Source of the DNA: Methanobrevibacter arboriphilus | GTDB lineage: Archaea > Methanobacteriota > Methanobacteria > Methanobacteriales > Methanobacteriaceae | Assembly: GCF_019669925.1 (NCBI RefSeq) | Contig: NZ_AP019779.1 | Location: forward strand, 248,001-312,000 | Reading direction: 5' to 3' | DNA length: 64,000 nt | Shown: positions 16,860-27,495 of the stretch, in pieces | How positions within the stretch are numbered: the first letter of the stretch is position 1 | How the letters are laid out: each line of letters starts with the position of its first letter | The notes under the pieces: generated by a model | Databases searched by the model: none | Told to the model about the DNA's origin: nothing | What the model saw: the letters and a program-made list of their open reading frames with translations, nothing else | Translations under genes and position numbers: made by a program

Positions 16860-19800
16860 TCATTTAACATGTGTAATATTAGTATCCCTATGACTTTTAC
16901 CAGTTAATCTATTACAGATGGAACTCCATGAGGTATATTTATAGTCATATTGGAAATCATGCCCATAATACTGCATATATTTATAATCAGGATTCTTAGA
17001 ATCTGTCCAAGCAGTATTTAAAGTTCCAAGAGGATATTCAAAGTACTTCTTTATAGTTCCATCAGCAACATACCACTTATTATTAACATATACTAAAGCC
17101 CATACATGTGCTTCATGTTTATTTGTTTTTGTATTATATCTGAATTTAGATTCATATTTTGCTGGAATTCCTAATGCCCTGCACATAGCAACTATTAAAT
17201 TTGAATGACCCTGACAACTTCCTGATTTTTTAGTCAATGTTTTAAATGCAGAATAATGATGATTTTCATTGTATTTAATATTTTTTCTAACCCAATTCCA
17301 AATTGCATTTGCTTTATAATATCTAGTCTTATATTTTTTTGTTATTTCTTTTGCTTTATCTTTTATTGTTTTATTTTTGACTTCACAGTTTGTTGATTTT
17401 TTCAAATAAGGATTATCATATTTGTTTACTTTCTTAGTCTTTTTCTTCCATGTTTCTTTCACAATTAGATATTTTTGACTTTTTTTCTTTTTTCCTGTAA
17501 GATAAGACTTATAATATACAGTATTTCCTTTTTTATCCTTAGTAGTCTTTTTATATTTAGAATAAGAATATTTTACTTTTTTATGATAAACAGAAAAACT
17601 AACTTTTCTCAAACCTGCAGGATAATTATGAATAGATTTGTTCCAATCAACTTTAGTCCATTTCATTCCACTTCCACTAGCAACATAACCTTCTTTATAA
17701 GATTTTGTTTTAGTAAATCCTTTTGTATATTTCTTAATTTCAGCTGAAGTTAATTTAGCAGTAGAAGATTTAGAACTACTTATAGAACTAGATTGAGAGT
17801 TAGGACTACTAATAGAACCCTTATTTGACTTGCTTTCAACTAAAAATTCATCATCAAATATAAAATCATCAAAATCATCAAATTCTCCTTCTTCATCAGA
17901 ACCAATAATTTCTATTTCATTTGAATCAGAAAATTCAATTCCTCTATGAAGAAAAATAACTGAAATAGTAACAAATGTTGATTTTAACACTAAAGGCATA
18001 GAAATAATGAAATTAGCTACACCATCATTACCAGTTTTCGCACTATAAACATTATCCTCAAATTTTAATGTTATAACAGTATTTATAGATAAATCTGAAA
18101 GTGTTTGTTTGTTGCGATCAATGTATACATCAGGACTTTCACTAAAAACAAAATTAAGTAAATTATCACCAGAATACAAACTTGCCTCTACTATTAAGCT
18201 ACTACCTGAATATGATGAATCATCAGAAAAGACTTCAATACCAGAGATTTCAGCTTCATTCCCACTAACATAAATACTTGATAAATTCAAAATACCTGAA
18301 TTATAGATTCCACTTCCATAATCTGCATTGTTATTAGTAATACCTCCACCTTTAATATTTAAAGAATTAGTTGAATATATTGCTCCTCCGTTTGTTGCTG
18401 AGTTATTTTCAAATTTAGAAGCCAAAATATTCAAAATACTTTCAGAATATATTACTCCACCTTTTGTAGCACTATTATTTTTAAATTGAGAATAACTAAT
18501 ATTAATCCAACTTTGACCAAGATAAACAGTACCCCCTTCATTTTCAGCATAATTACCTACAAATAATGAAGAATCAATAGTCACAAAACCAATAGAATAA
18601 ATAACCCCACCATTAACTGCCTTATTATTAGTAAAATTAGAAGATACAATATTAAGAGTGTTTGTAGAGTATATCACTCCACCATCGCCATTAGAACTAA
18701 TATTTTCAAAAACAGAACCAGAAACAACTAAAAAACCATTATTAAAAATCACACTTTCATCATTAGAATTAATATCATTAAATAATGAATCAACGATGTT
18801 TAAAACACCATTATTATAAATAACACCATTACTATGAATATTTGTGAAATTAGAATTAAATATGTTGAGTTTTCCATTATTATTAATAATATTAGAGTTA
18901 TTAAAATTTTTAAATACAGAATTATTAATATTTACAATTCCACCATGAATATTAATGAGTTTTCCTTTGATAGTTGAGTTAAAAACAAAATTATCAATAT
19001 TCACATTAGAATTATTAGTATAAAACAAGAAAAAATCATTTTCAAAAACAATACCCTCAAATACTGGATTTTTAAAACTTAAATCACCACCAATAACATA
19101 AAACAAGTTAGCTGTTGAATTAATCTCTTCAAAAATCAAATTAATAATATTCAAATCACTATTAACACTTTCAAAAACACGTAAGTTTCCTTTAAGTTTT
19201 TTAAATCTACTATTTTCAATATTAAAACTTGAATTATTAGTATATAATAATGTTCCATTAGCTATATCCTGAAAAATAATATCATTAAAATATAATCCTC
19301 CATTAAGATCATTAACAATATTACCATCGATTAAAGTAATATTAGAGAATGAAACATTATTAAAATTTGAACTACTATGAGTATTAAAAATAACAGAACC
19401 ATCAACGAAGATATTCTCAAACACACTAGAATTTATATATAAATAACTATTATTAGTGAAAATAAGATTATTATTAGTAGTATCACTAATAAAATTAACC
19501 CTATTAAATTTCAATTCACCAGTAGTTGAATAGATAAGATTATTATCCTTTAAGTCATTATTTATAAAATTGGAACTTGTTAAAATAAGTTTAGAATTAT
19601 TTAAATATAAAACCAATCCATTTCTAATAGTTTTAAAAACAGTATTATTGACAGTTAAATTCCCATTAACAACATGAATAAGACCAATATCACTATTATT
19701 AAGGCTAATATTTTCAAATAAACTATTTTGAATAGCTAAATCACTATTATTAGTATAAAAAGCACTAATATTATTATTTATGAAATTTGAATTAAAAACA

Positions 19801-22800
19801 TGAATATTCCCACTATCAACAAAGACAATAGAATTTTTACCATCAATATTAGTAAATTCTATGTTATCAAAGATTAAATGAGTTTTCAAAGCATAAATAA
19901 CATTATTATCAGACTTAACACTATTAAATAAAGTATTATTAAATTTTAAATTACTGTTAAGAGAATTAATCAATTTACCATTAGTTAAACTAAATTTTGT
20001 ATCATTCAAATAAATGAAAGAATTATTTAAATCTATTAATCCATTAACTCCTGTACTGTTTGTAAATTCACATTTTAATAATTCTAATTTAGAATTAATA
20101 CTATTAATAGCTGTTCCGTTAATATTTCTGAAAACCAATTCTTTGAGGGTAACTATTGAATCAATAATTGTGAAAACATTAATATCTGGATTTTTCTCAC
20201 CATCTAAGATTATAGCTCCTCCACTATAACTAGAAGCTCCAATGATGGTAATATTTTTAGCTATAGTCTGATTCAAATTAGCAAGTGATTTATAAGTAAT
20301 GTTTCCTGCAATATATATTGTTCCTTCATCAACAACTAATTCTAATGCTCTTTTTATTGTTTTTACTGCAACATTCCAGTCGGTTCCATTATTTGTGTCA
20401 GATCCTCCTGTTCCATTGACAAAAATCATCATATTGTTCCAATTATCAACATTAAACATTACAAAACCAAGACTACCATTAACAAGTATTTCTTTTAAAT
20501 CAGTGTTGGCTTTAAACAAATCTGAAATAGGAGACATTTTATCTTTAAAAGAACCATTAAATGATAAAAAGTTAGAAACTCCCTCAGAATTTCCATAATC
20601 AGTAGCTAATTGATAAGAGAATAATCCATTTCCTAGATCTTTAAAAACTACTTTGTAATAATTAAAAGAAATAATATTACCAGTATTATTAATATGAGCA
20701 CTTAAAGGATTAAAATTATCTCCCCACCAATTAAAAGATAAATTAGAACCATAACCAGAATTATAAACTTGTTTTAAAGTATTATCCCCATTATTAAAGA
20801 ATCTAGTATAACCAACAATATTGCCATCACCATCAATACTTATAGCTCCTCCATTATAATCTGCTGTGTTATCAACAAAAGATGAAGAAACTATAATATT
20901 ATTGTCACCTTCTATAAAAATAGCTCCTCCATTAATAGCTGTATTATTAATGAATTCTGTTCTGTTTATAATGTTTTCAGTTGAGTTAAGATAGATTAAT
21001 CCATTACCATTAATATTGTTATTTATGAATTTGGAATCAATAATTTCAATGCGGCCTTTATTGGTTGTATATATTGCTCCTCCCTCACCATTAAAAGAAA
21101 TATTAGAAAATATAATATTAGCTATGTATAATAAACCGTTTTCTACAGTAAAAACCCTTATATTATTATTTTTTGTGGTGAATATGATATTATCTAGTCC
21201 ATAGAGGTTTACATCTTTTTTAATGGTTATATTAGTATTATTTTCTCCAGTATATTTTCCTTTTAGTACATATATTGTCCCACCACTAATAAGTAGATTT
21301 AATGCATGTTTAAAATCTTTGAAAGATTTATCTGGACTGGTTCCAATGTTACTGTTATCACCATTGACAGAATCTATATAAAAAGTACAATTGAAGAATT
21401 TACTAGTGTTTTTATTTGCAGAATAGTAATAATCATCCTCTTCTAAATTAACATTAAATTTTACTGTTCCTGCCTGTGTTACTCTATGAACCCAAATACC
21501 ATAATTATTAATAAAGCTTATTTCCCTTGTTTCACCATTAACAGTAACATTAAATACTTGAGTAATATTAGGGTTAAGAGAAGAAAGATATAAGTCAATA
21601 TTAATATTCAAATCATCCCCATAGTTAAAATTTTGAATAATAATATTACTTATATTTAATTCATACTTAACAAAACTCCAAGTACTAATATTATTAGTAT
21701 TATTGTAATCTATATTGTTGGTTCCCTGAATATCAAATGAAACATTAGTTAATAAAGTTATAACATAATTAAAATAACCAATACCATTGATAAAGCTTAT
21801 TTCTCTTGTTAAAGCATCACTATCAGTTTTATTAGCTGTTTTGAGTGTTATGTTTAGTTTTCCTGTGAAATTATCTTTTAAATCTATCTTTAAAGTTATA
21901 TTATCAGCATAATTAATTTTATCAACCAATATAGTGAGGTTTTCAATTTCCAATTTACCTTTACCAACCAAATACTCTAAAAAGAACACCCTATTATTTG
22001 TAAAAATAGAAAGATTATTATAAACATGCTTTAATAGGAATTTAAATGTTTTATCTTCTTTTACATTTAATGAATCAAGGAATATATCATTGTAGTAGAG
22101 TGAAACATTAAAATCAGGTAGAAGGTTTATATTTCCTTTATTTATTGTATTATTTAAGTGAAAAGAATAAAATATTGTGCAATTATCACCAACAACAGTA
22201 TTAAAAGTATTATTATTGGTGAAAATTGCAGTATAACAGCTATTTACTTTTAAATTAGTGTGATTAGTGTAATTATTATCTCCCCACCAATTATAATCAA
22301 AGTAACCATTATTAGAACCATTGGAAAAAACAATGTTATTACCATTATCTAAAAACAAGGAGTATGAAACATTAAAACCATTATTATCTTTATCAAGGTA
22401 TATTGATTGACCAATACCTCCAGTATTATTTTCAAAGACTGATGAGTATAAGTTAAAGTTATTAGTATTTTTTAAGTAAATTCCAGCTCCATAAGTAGCA
22501 TGATTATTAGAAAATTTAATATTAGATAGGTTAAAATAACCTCCACCATTGATGGCTATTACCCCACCATAATTAGTAGCCGTATTATTTAAGAAATTTG
22601 AGTCTTTTATTGTTAAATTAGAATTATCAGAATAAATAACTCCACCATTATCACTATTACCATTAATAAATGTAATATTATTAATTTTCACATCTGCATT
22701 TAGGATTTTAAAAATACTAAATTTATTTTCACCATCAAAAACAACACAACCTTCATTATCATTAACACCAATAATATTTAAATCCTTATCAATCAGAATA

Positions 22801-24506
22801 TTAGTATTATTCACTCCATTGTAAACTGATGAAGCTATATAAACATACCCTCCATCAATTACAAGATTTACTGCTTTTTTCAAGCTTTTAAGACTAGATT
22901 CCCAGGAATCACCACTATAAAAGTCATCACCATAAATATCATTAACAAAAACAACAAGATATCCTACAAAGTCATCAACACTAACTTTAAATAGCTTGTC
23001 ACTATTTAAATTTGTGGTTATTGTTTTTTGTGTATTAGCTTGAAATCGAGTATGGTTGGTTCCATTATAGTAATCACCATAAAAAGCTGGTAAATAATCT
23101 GAGCCAAGTGAGATTTCACTATTTTTTAGAGTTAAAAAATAATTAAAAGTAGCTAAATCACCATTTAAACTAACAAGTTTAACATTAACAGTATAATAAT
23201 CACTTAAAACAACGTTACTAGTGTTAGTAACATGGTTAATTAATGGATTATTGTTATCACCCCACCAATTATAAGATAAATCAATAAGAGTGCTTGATCC
23301 AGTAATATAAACATACTTATTACCATTATTATTAGCTATATAATTATAATTGGCTGTTATGTTTGAAGAGCTTGAGTATATTCCTCCTCCATTTGTTGCA
23401 GAGTTGTTAACAAGTGATGACGTGTTTATAAGTATTGTAATGTTGGATGAATAGATTACTCCTCCATTATTTGTTGCTTGGTTATTTGTGAAGTTAGAGT
23501 TTTTAATATTTAGGATGTTTTTGGAATATATTGCTCCGCCATTAAAAGCATTATTATCTTTAAAGTTCGAAGAAGAAATATTCAAATAACCAGTAGTTGA
23601 AGTATTGTATAAATCATTATAGATTGCTCCACCATTAGTGTTTGCAGAGTTAGAAGTGAATATTGAGTTTTCTAATTTGACTTTAGAATTTCTAATATAT
23701 ACAGCTCCACCAGATCCATTTACTTTATTATTTATGAATTTACAATTACGAATAAGAATATCAGTATTGAGGATTTTTATTGCTCCACCAGTAGGCGCAG
23801 TGTTATTTGTGAAATTACAGTTAATCAATTGAGAACCTATACTTTGAATAGCGAAATTAATTGCTCCTCCAGTATCAAGTGCCTGATTGTTTTCAAAAAT
23901 AGAATTTGTAATGTTAACATGTCCTGCATGAACATCAATAGCAGCACCTTCAACCCAATCATCCTCACCAGCATATATACCTTTATTTCCTTTAAATATA
24001 CAGTTGTTTATCCTAGAGTTATCTGCATCTGGAGATAAAAATACAGCTGTTCCTGATTCTCCTTGATTGTTAAGGAAGGTGCAATTTTCAATAATTACCT
24101 GTCCACCTGCACGAATAGCTGAACCAGCACCAGTGCCTTCAAGAAAACCATTTTTAAAAATAATCCTCCTAAAAGTAACAACAGTATTATTACCAGTCTT
24201 TATAATACGACTTTCACCTTTAGCATCAAGTGTAGCATACTGACCACTAGGCCCCTGAATAGTAATATTTTTACTAATTTGTATTTGAGAACCATTACCA
24301 TTATAAGTAGTGTTTTGAAGTGTTATTGTCTTACCTGAATCAGTTAAATCAATAGTTTGACGAATATCATCAAAATCAGCACTATTAACCGATGTTAAAG
24401 ATAAAAAAAGTAAAATTATAAAAGAAAATAGAATAAAAATACGAAACAACATATCAACACTTCCCATTTTCCGTGTTATTCTCAAATTTTCTAAATTCAT
24501 CTCCAT
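16860..24506 (-). CDS. Giant beta-helix adhesin-like protein with C-terminal transglutaminase domain
   Basis: A 2548-residue secreted protein. A signal peptide (FILFSFIILLFLSLTSVNSA) is followed by four beta-helix modules. Modules 2-4 open with a related lead-in (near 527 SGDSWESSLKSLKKA, near 1049, near 1369 NNGTDWNVAVKTIKRAL) and all are rich in Chlamydia-Pmp-like GGAIY and NNTATNGG repeats plus YNWWGDN motifs. An acidic hinge (near 2200) and a basic Tyr/Lys region lead to a transglutaminase/cysteine-protease-like fold with a complete triad: Cys2431 (GSCQGHSN), His2467 (HEAHVW) and Asp2482 (VADGT). Such domains may crosslink or attach the protein, or cleave wall peptides. It is transcribed from a TATA/initiator block near 24646-24695. 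The small anchor gene follows. Adhesion and catalysis are inferred. Confidence 0.88.
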   Translation of the reverse strand: MEMNLENLRITRKMGSVDMLFRIFILFSFIILLFLSLTSVNSADFDDIRQTIDLTDSGKTITLQNTTYNGNGSQIQISKNITIQGPSGQYATLDAKGESRIIKTGNNTVVTFRRIIFKNGFLEGTGAGSAIRAGGQVIIENCTFLNNQGESGTAVFLSPDADNSRINNCIFKGNKGIYAGEDDWVEGAAIDVHAGHVNITNSIFENNQALDTGGAINFAIQSIGSQLINCNFTNNTAPTGGAIKILNTDILIRNCKFINNKVNGSGGAVYIRNSKVKLENSIFTSNSANTNGGAIYNDLYNTSTTGYLNISSSNFKDNNAFNGGAIYSKNILNIKNSNFTNNQATNNGGVIYSSNITILINTSSLVNNSATNGGGIYSSSSNITANYNYIANNNGNKYVYITGSSTLIDLSYNWWGDNNNPLINHVTNTSNVVLSDYYTVNVKLVSLNGDLATFNYFLTLKNSEISLGSDYLPAFYGDYYNGTNHTRFQANTQKTITTNLNSDKLFKVSVDDFVGYLVVFVNDIYGDDFYSGDSWESSLKSLKKAVNLVIDGGYVYIASSVYNGVNNTNILIDKDLNIIGVNDNEGCVVFDGENKFSIFKILNADVKINNITFINGNSDNGGVIYSDNSNLTIKDSNFLNNTATNYGGVIAINGGGYFNLSNIKFSNNHATYGAGIYLKNTNNFNLYSSVFENNTGGIGQSIYLDKDNNGFNVSYSLFLDNGNNIVFSNGSNNGYFDYNWWGDNNYTNHTNLKVNSCYTAIFTNNNTFNTVVGDNCTIFYSFHLNNTINKGNINLLPDFNVSLYYNDIFLDSLNVKEDKTFKFLLKHVYNNLSIFTNNRVFFLEYLVGKGKLEIENLTILVDKINYADNITLKIDLKDNFTGKLNITLKTANKTDSDALTREISFINGIGYFNYVITLLTNVSFDIQGTNNIDYNNTNNISTWSFVKYELNISNIIIQNFNYGDDLNINIDLYLSSLNPNITQVFNVTVNGETREISFINNYGIWVHRVTQAGTVKFNVNLEEDDYYYSANKNTSKFFNCTFYIDSVNGDNSNIGTSPDKSFKDFKHALNLLISGGTIYVLKGKYTGENNTNITIKKDVNLYGLDNIIFTTKNNNIRVFTVENGLLYIANIIFSNISFNGEGGAIYTTNKGRIEIIDSKFINNNINGNGLIYLNSTENIINRTEFINNTAINGGAIFIEGDNNIIVSSSFVDNTADYNGGAISIDGDGNIVGYTRFFNNGDNTLKQVYNSGYGSNLSFNWWGDNFNPLSAHINNTGNIISFNYYKVVFKDLGNGLFSYQLATDYGNSEGVSNFLSFNGSFKDKMSPISDLFKANTDLKEILVNGSLGFVMFNVDNWNNMMIFVNGTGGSDTNNGTDWNVAVKTIKRALELVVDEGTIYIAGNITYKSLANLNQTIAKNITIIGASSYSGGAIILDGEKNPDINVFTIIDSIVTLKELVFRNINGTAINSINSKLELLKCEFTNSTGVNGLIDLNNSFIYLNDTKFSLTNGKLINSLNSNLKFNNTLFNSVKSDNNVIYALKTHLIFDNIEFTNIDGKNSIVFVDSGNIHVFNSNFINNNISAFYTNNSDLAIQNSLFENISLNNSDIGLIHVVNGNLTVNNTVFKTIRNGLVLYLNNSKLILTSSNFINNDLKDNNLIYSTTGELKFNRVNFISDTTNNNLIFTNNSYLYINSSVFENIFVDGSVIFNTHSSSNFNNVSFSNITLIDGNIVNDLNGGLYFNDIIFQDIANGTLLYTNNSSFNIENSRFKKLKGNLRVFESVNSDLNIINLIFEEINSTANLFYVIGGDLSFKNPVFEGIVFENDFFLFYTNNSNVNIDNFVFNSTIKGKLINIHGGIVNINNSVFKNFNNSNIINNNGKLNIFNSNFTNIHSNGVIYNNGVLNIVDSLFNDINSNDESVIFNNGFLVVSGSVFENISSNGDGGVIYSTNTLNIVSSNFTNNKAVNGGVIYSIGFVTIDSSLFVGNYAENEGGTVYLGQSWINISYSQFKNNSATKGGVIYSESILNILASKFENNSATNGGAIYSTNSLNIKGGGITNNNADYGSGIYNSGILNLSSIYVSGNEAEISGIEVFSDDSSYSGSSLIVEASLYSGDNLLNFVFSESPDVYIDRNKQTLSDLSINTVITLKFEDNVYSAKTGNDGVANFIISMPLVLKSTFVTISVIFLHRGIEFSDSNEIEIIGSDEEGEFDDFDDFIFDDEFLVESKSNKGSISSPNSQSSSISSSKSSTAKLTSAEIKKYTKGFTKTKSYKEGYVASGSGMKWTKVDWNKSIHNYPAGLRKVSFSVYHKKVKYSYSKYKKTTKDKKGNTVYYKSYLTGKKKKSQKYLIVKETWKKKTKKVNKYDNPYLKKSTNCEVKNKTIKDKAKEITKKYKTRYYKANAIWNWVRKNIKYNENHHYSAFKTLTKKSGSCQGHSNLIVAMCRALGIPAKYESKFRYNTKTNKHEAHVWALVYVNNKWYVADGTIKKYFEYPLGTLNTAWTDSKNPDYKYMQYYGHDFQYDYKYTSWSSICNRLTGKSHRDTNITHVK

Positions 24507-24872
24507 CAGCTACTATAAAATAACTATCTAATCACCATAACAATCAAAATAACAATTTTTATCACCAAAATAAAAAAAAATAAAGATAATAAAAATCTAA
24601 CAAATCTAAACATCCCAATAATAAAAAAATTAAAAATATATAAATAGCGAACATTCTTTATGTTATATAAATATTATACTCTCATCCTATATAAACATTT
24701 ACAAAAACTATTAAAAATTATTGAGTTTTTATGTAAAATTTAAATTTATTTATAAATAACTTATAAATAAACCATGAAAAAATAAAAAAACTCCAAAAAA
24801 ATGTACAACTCTAATAAAAAAAGAATAAATAAAAAAAGATAAAAATTTAATTAATATTTTAGAAACTTTATC
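24507..24872. other. Promoter-bearing intergenic region of the giant adhesin
   Basis: AT-rich, no gene. It holds the minus-strand promoter of the 2548-residue adhesin (TATA at 24685-24695) and the 3' flank of the CfbE-like gene. The distance from the predicted start site to the ATG implies a long untranslated leader of roughly 150 bases, in which I see no clear stem-loop. Confidence 0.5.
24646..24695 (-). promoter_or_regulatory. Adhesin promoter with shared start-site block
   Basis: On the minus strand TTTATATAGGA (24685-24695) forms a TATA box. About 25-40 bases downstream lies CATAAAGAATGTTCGCT (24646-24662). Nearly the same arrangement (TTTATATAGGA and CATAGGGAGCATTCACTT) precedes the other giant adhesin at 53910-53961. 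The block sits where transcription should begin, so it may be an initiator or an operator common to both genes. Confidence 0.6.
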
Positions 24873-26171
24873 TTAATCACAAATATCAGATAATGCTTTT
24901 AATCTTTCTTGAATTTCAATTATTTTTTCTTGGCCATTTCCACCAATAAAAATTGCATCTTCATGAGAATATTCAGCTATAAATCCAATAATCTCATCAA
25001 GACTATTAGCTACTTCAACTCTCCCATCAAAACCAATAGAATTTAATCTATATAAACCATGATCAACAGTATCATCTAAACCAGGGAACAGTACAATTAC
25101 TTCTGGGCTTGAATAAGCTACAGTATTTAATATATCAAAACGATGCTCTTCATTGATTCTAGGAGTTCCAACAAAAGCAGCATAGAAATACTTCTCATCT
25201 AATAAGGATTTAACAGCATCAGAATTATCAGTTTTTCCAATAAATATTTCTGAATCATTCAATTTGAAAATTTTTAATCTACCTTCAATAGCTTTAAAAT
25301 TATTCAAAGTATTAAAAATAACCTCATCATTAACTCCAAGATAAGTTGCAATTGAAGCAGCTAAACCAGCATTAAGGCGATTAAATTTTCCAAAAACTTT
25401 TAAATCACCTAAATATTCATCATAAGATAATATATTAGATAAATCAGGAAATTCCTCTTCAAATTCAGAAAAATACTTTAAATTTTTGTCTAAAAATATT
25501 GTTTTGTTTTTAGAGAAGTCTAGAATCTTATTTTTATAATTTTCAATCGATCTATGAATATCCATATGGTCATTACCAATATTAGTTAAACCTACTAAAT
25601 CAAAATCAAAACAATAATTACAATAATTTAAAGTCATATCACAAACTTCAATTAAAATTATATCATAATCTCCATTTTCAGCTTCTAAAATAACATCGCA
25701 ATAGCCATTAAAACCTCCACCTGCATTTCCACCAACAAGGACCTTTTTACCAGAATTTTCAAGAATCTCTTTAAGCATATATACAGTAGTGGTTTTACCA
25801 TTTGTTCCAGTTACTCCAATTGTTTTAATAGATTTATGTCTTGTTAAAAAGTCACTGATATGATTTCCAGAAGATACTACATTTTTAGCTAATTCTGTTT
25901 TCCACAAGCTTGGACTTAGCATCACAGCATCACAACTAGCAATAGTATCCATATCATTATACCCAAGATCAATAATTAGATTTTCACTAGAAAGAGTAAT
26001 TGCTTTCTCACTTATAAAAAAAGTATTATCAGAGAGTAATTTTAAATCTTCTAAATCACCTAAATCTATATCAGTTTTTAAATCAGTAGCATATACATGC
26101 CAATTATTATCCAATAAAGATTTAGTAGCTTTTTTACCTTCAACCCCTAATCCAACAACTGCAGCTCTCAT
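24873..26171 (-). CDS. cfbE: Mur-ligase family protein, probably coenzyme F430 synthetase CfbE
   Basis: A 432-residue single Mur-ligase module. An N-terminal NAD-like fold (VVGLGVEGKKA) is followed by the ATP loop VTGTNGKTTTVY (K126), the middle-domain motif LTNIGNDHMDIH and a shortened C-terminal domain. Single-module Mur ligases of this size in methanogens include CfbE, which closes the final ring of coenzyme F430 (the nickel cofactor of methyl-coenzyme M reductase) by ATP-dependent activation of a carboxylate. The CfbC gene, an earlier step of the same pathway, is 4 kb away. The alternative is a pseudomurein peptide ligase. The middle domain lacks the MurT zinc ribbon, which fits CfbE better than the tandem ligase family. 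Confidence 0.6.
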   Translation of the reverse strand: MRAAVVGLGVEGKKATKSLLDNNWHVYATDLKTDIDLGDLEDLKLLSDNTFFISEKAITLSSENLIIDLGYNDMDTIASCDAVMLSPSLWKTELAKNVVSSGNHISDFLTRHKSIKTIGVTGTNGKTTTVYMLKEILENSGKKVLVGGNAGGGFNGYCDVILEAENGDYDIILIEVCDMTLNYCNYCFDFDLVGLTNIGNDHMDIHRSIENYKNKILDFSKNKTIFLDKNLKYFSEFEEEFPDLSNILSYDEYLGDLKVFGKFNRLNAGLAASIATYLGVNDEVIFNTLNNFKAIEGRLKIFKLNDSEIFIGKTDNSDAVKSLLDEKYFYAAFVGTPRINEEHRFDILNTVAYSSPEVIVLFPGLDDTVDHGLYRLNSIGFDGRVEVANSLDEIIGFIAEYSHEDAIFIGGNGQEKIIEIQERLKALSDICD

Positions 26172-26630
26172 TTTATCAAAATTACGATTATTAACACTTT
26201 TTATTATTAATAATATTTATAATAAAGTATTAAATCTTAAAATAATCAATAAATTATCTAAAATAATTTATTAATAATAAATCCAATAAACAATCTAACT
26301 TAATATCTAAAAAATATTTAATTTAATATTTGATTTAATATTTAATTTAATATTTAATTTAATATTTTAGTTTAAATATCTAATATTTTAATTTTATAAT
26401 ATTTTAATTTAATAATTAATTAAAATAACTAATCTAATAAAGTATTTCAATATAAATACTATGAATAATAAAAATATTAGTAATAAATTTCTTAATAATA
26501 AATTAAATAGTTAATAAAATTATAATACTTATATATCTAAAGTTTATATTATAAATAATAATTGGTTAAAAGAAAAAAATAAATAAAATATAATAAATTA
26601 TAATAAAACTAATATAACAGAGGTTTTAAA
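26172..26630. other. Divergent intergenic region with short direct repeats
   Basis: The region separates the minus-strand CfbE-like gene from the plus-strand MTH538-like gene and should hold both promoters. From about 26305 to 26370 the motif AATATTTAATTT is repeated several times. A TATA-like string (TTATATATC, near 26530) lies upstream of the plus-strand gene. No coding potential was found. Confidence 0.5.
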
Positions 26631-27044
26631 ATGTTTGAAGATGATATAGATGATAAAATTTATAATCTCCTTATAAGTAATGGAATTGATGAAAATCAAG
26701 AATATCCTAAATTTGTAGAGAAATTATATTCTAAAGTTGAATTTTTATGGAAAGAATCGGTTCCTGGATCTTATTCTCACCTGACTGAAAAATTTTTTAG
26801 TAAAATTGATGTTGTCATTATCTTATCAGGACTGTATGAAAATAATAAGGAAAAAATAGATGCTCTTGTTGATGCTAGTAAAAAATATGAAACACCAATT
26901 GTATTAGTTAGACCCTATGGTGTTGAAGAAGTTCCAGAAAATCTAGAATCTGTAGCTATTTCATTAGTTGGTTGGAATGCAAATTGTATTGTAGATAGTA
27001 TAAAAGGAGCATTAAGTTTAAATTCAGAAAGCTGTGATATTTAA
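26631..27044 (+). CDS. MTH538-like TIR/flavodoxin-fold protein (DUF1863 family)
   Basis: A 137-residue protein. Its second half closely follows what I recall of Methanothermobacter MTH538, the structural prototype of the MTH538 TIR-like domain: a hydrophobic strand VVIILSGLYENN, a helix ALVDASKKY, then IVLVRPYGVEEVPENLE and a final LVGWNANCIVDSIKGAL. The fold is a CheY/TIR-like alpha-beta-alpha sandwich. Relatives include the ThsB subunit of the Thoeris defence system, but no ThsA-like effector is nearby, so a housekeeping or signalling role is as likely. AGAGGT before the ATG is a good ribosome binding site. Confidence 0.75.
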   Translation: MFEDDIDDKIYNLLISNGIDENQEYPKFVEKLYSKVEFLWKESVPGSYSHLTEKFFSKIDVVIILSGLYENNKEKIDALVDASKKYETPIVLVRPYGVEEVPENLESVAISLVGWNANCIVDSIKGALSLNSESCDI

Positions 27045-27084
27045 TTTAAATTATAATCTACTAATTTTATATTAAAAACACAAT

Positions 27085-27495
27085 TTAAATAATGATCTCA
27101 AATTTAAGAGATTTCCCCTCTTTTAAATCATTAATTAAGTTTTTATTTAAATCAGATGAAGCTTTATCAGATTTTATCATGAGGGTTCTAGAACATACAT
27201 AATTACTCTTCCTAGATACAATATCTGTTGGATGATTTAATGTAAGTCTTGGATGTCCAAAACCATTAATTTCATCAGTTGAATTATAAGTAGATAATTT
27301 AACTTTAATTTTAGTATTTTCATTTGCTATTTTTTCTTTAAGTTCTTCTGGAAAATCATCCATAGTCTTATCCATATCCACACCAATTATACAATCTCCA
27401 GCTATTGAAAGGTTTTTATCCTTAGTAATTTCAAATGTAGATTTATGTTTTGAAGTAACATTCTCATGTCCTTTAGCTTGTATTATAAAATTCAA
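27085..27495 (-). CDS. DUF371 family protein
   Basis: A 136-residue protein with the features of the archaeal DUF371 family: an N-terminal AKGHENVTSKHKSTFEIT strand, GDCIIGVDMDK, GHPRLTLNHPTDIV, RKSNYVCSRTL, and a final KASSDLN helix with a basic strand. Function unknown; members are conserved in methanogens and usually occur alone. The start is TTG, supported by GGTGATAAA immediately upstream; the only nearby ATG is in another frame. It converges with the MTH538-like gene, 40 bases apart. Confidence 0.8.
   Translation of the reverse strand: MNFIIQAKGHENVTSKHKSTFEITKDKNLSIAGDCIIGVDMDKTMDDFPEELKEKIANENTKIKVKLSTYNSTDEINGFGHPRLTLNHPTDIVSRKSNYVCSRTLMIKSDKASSDLNKNLINDLKEGKSLKFEIII

Noticed and set aside
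26631-27044. Thoeris defence system
   Set aside because: No ThsA-like partner; closer to housekeeping MTH538.
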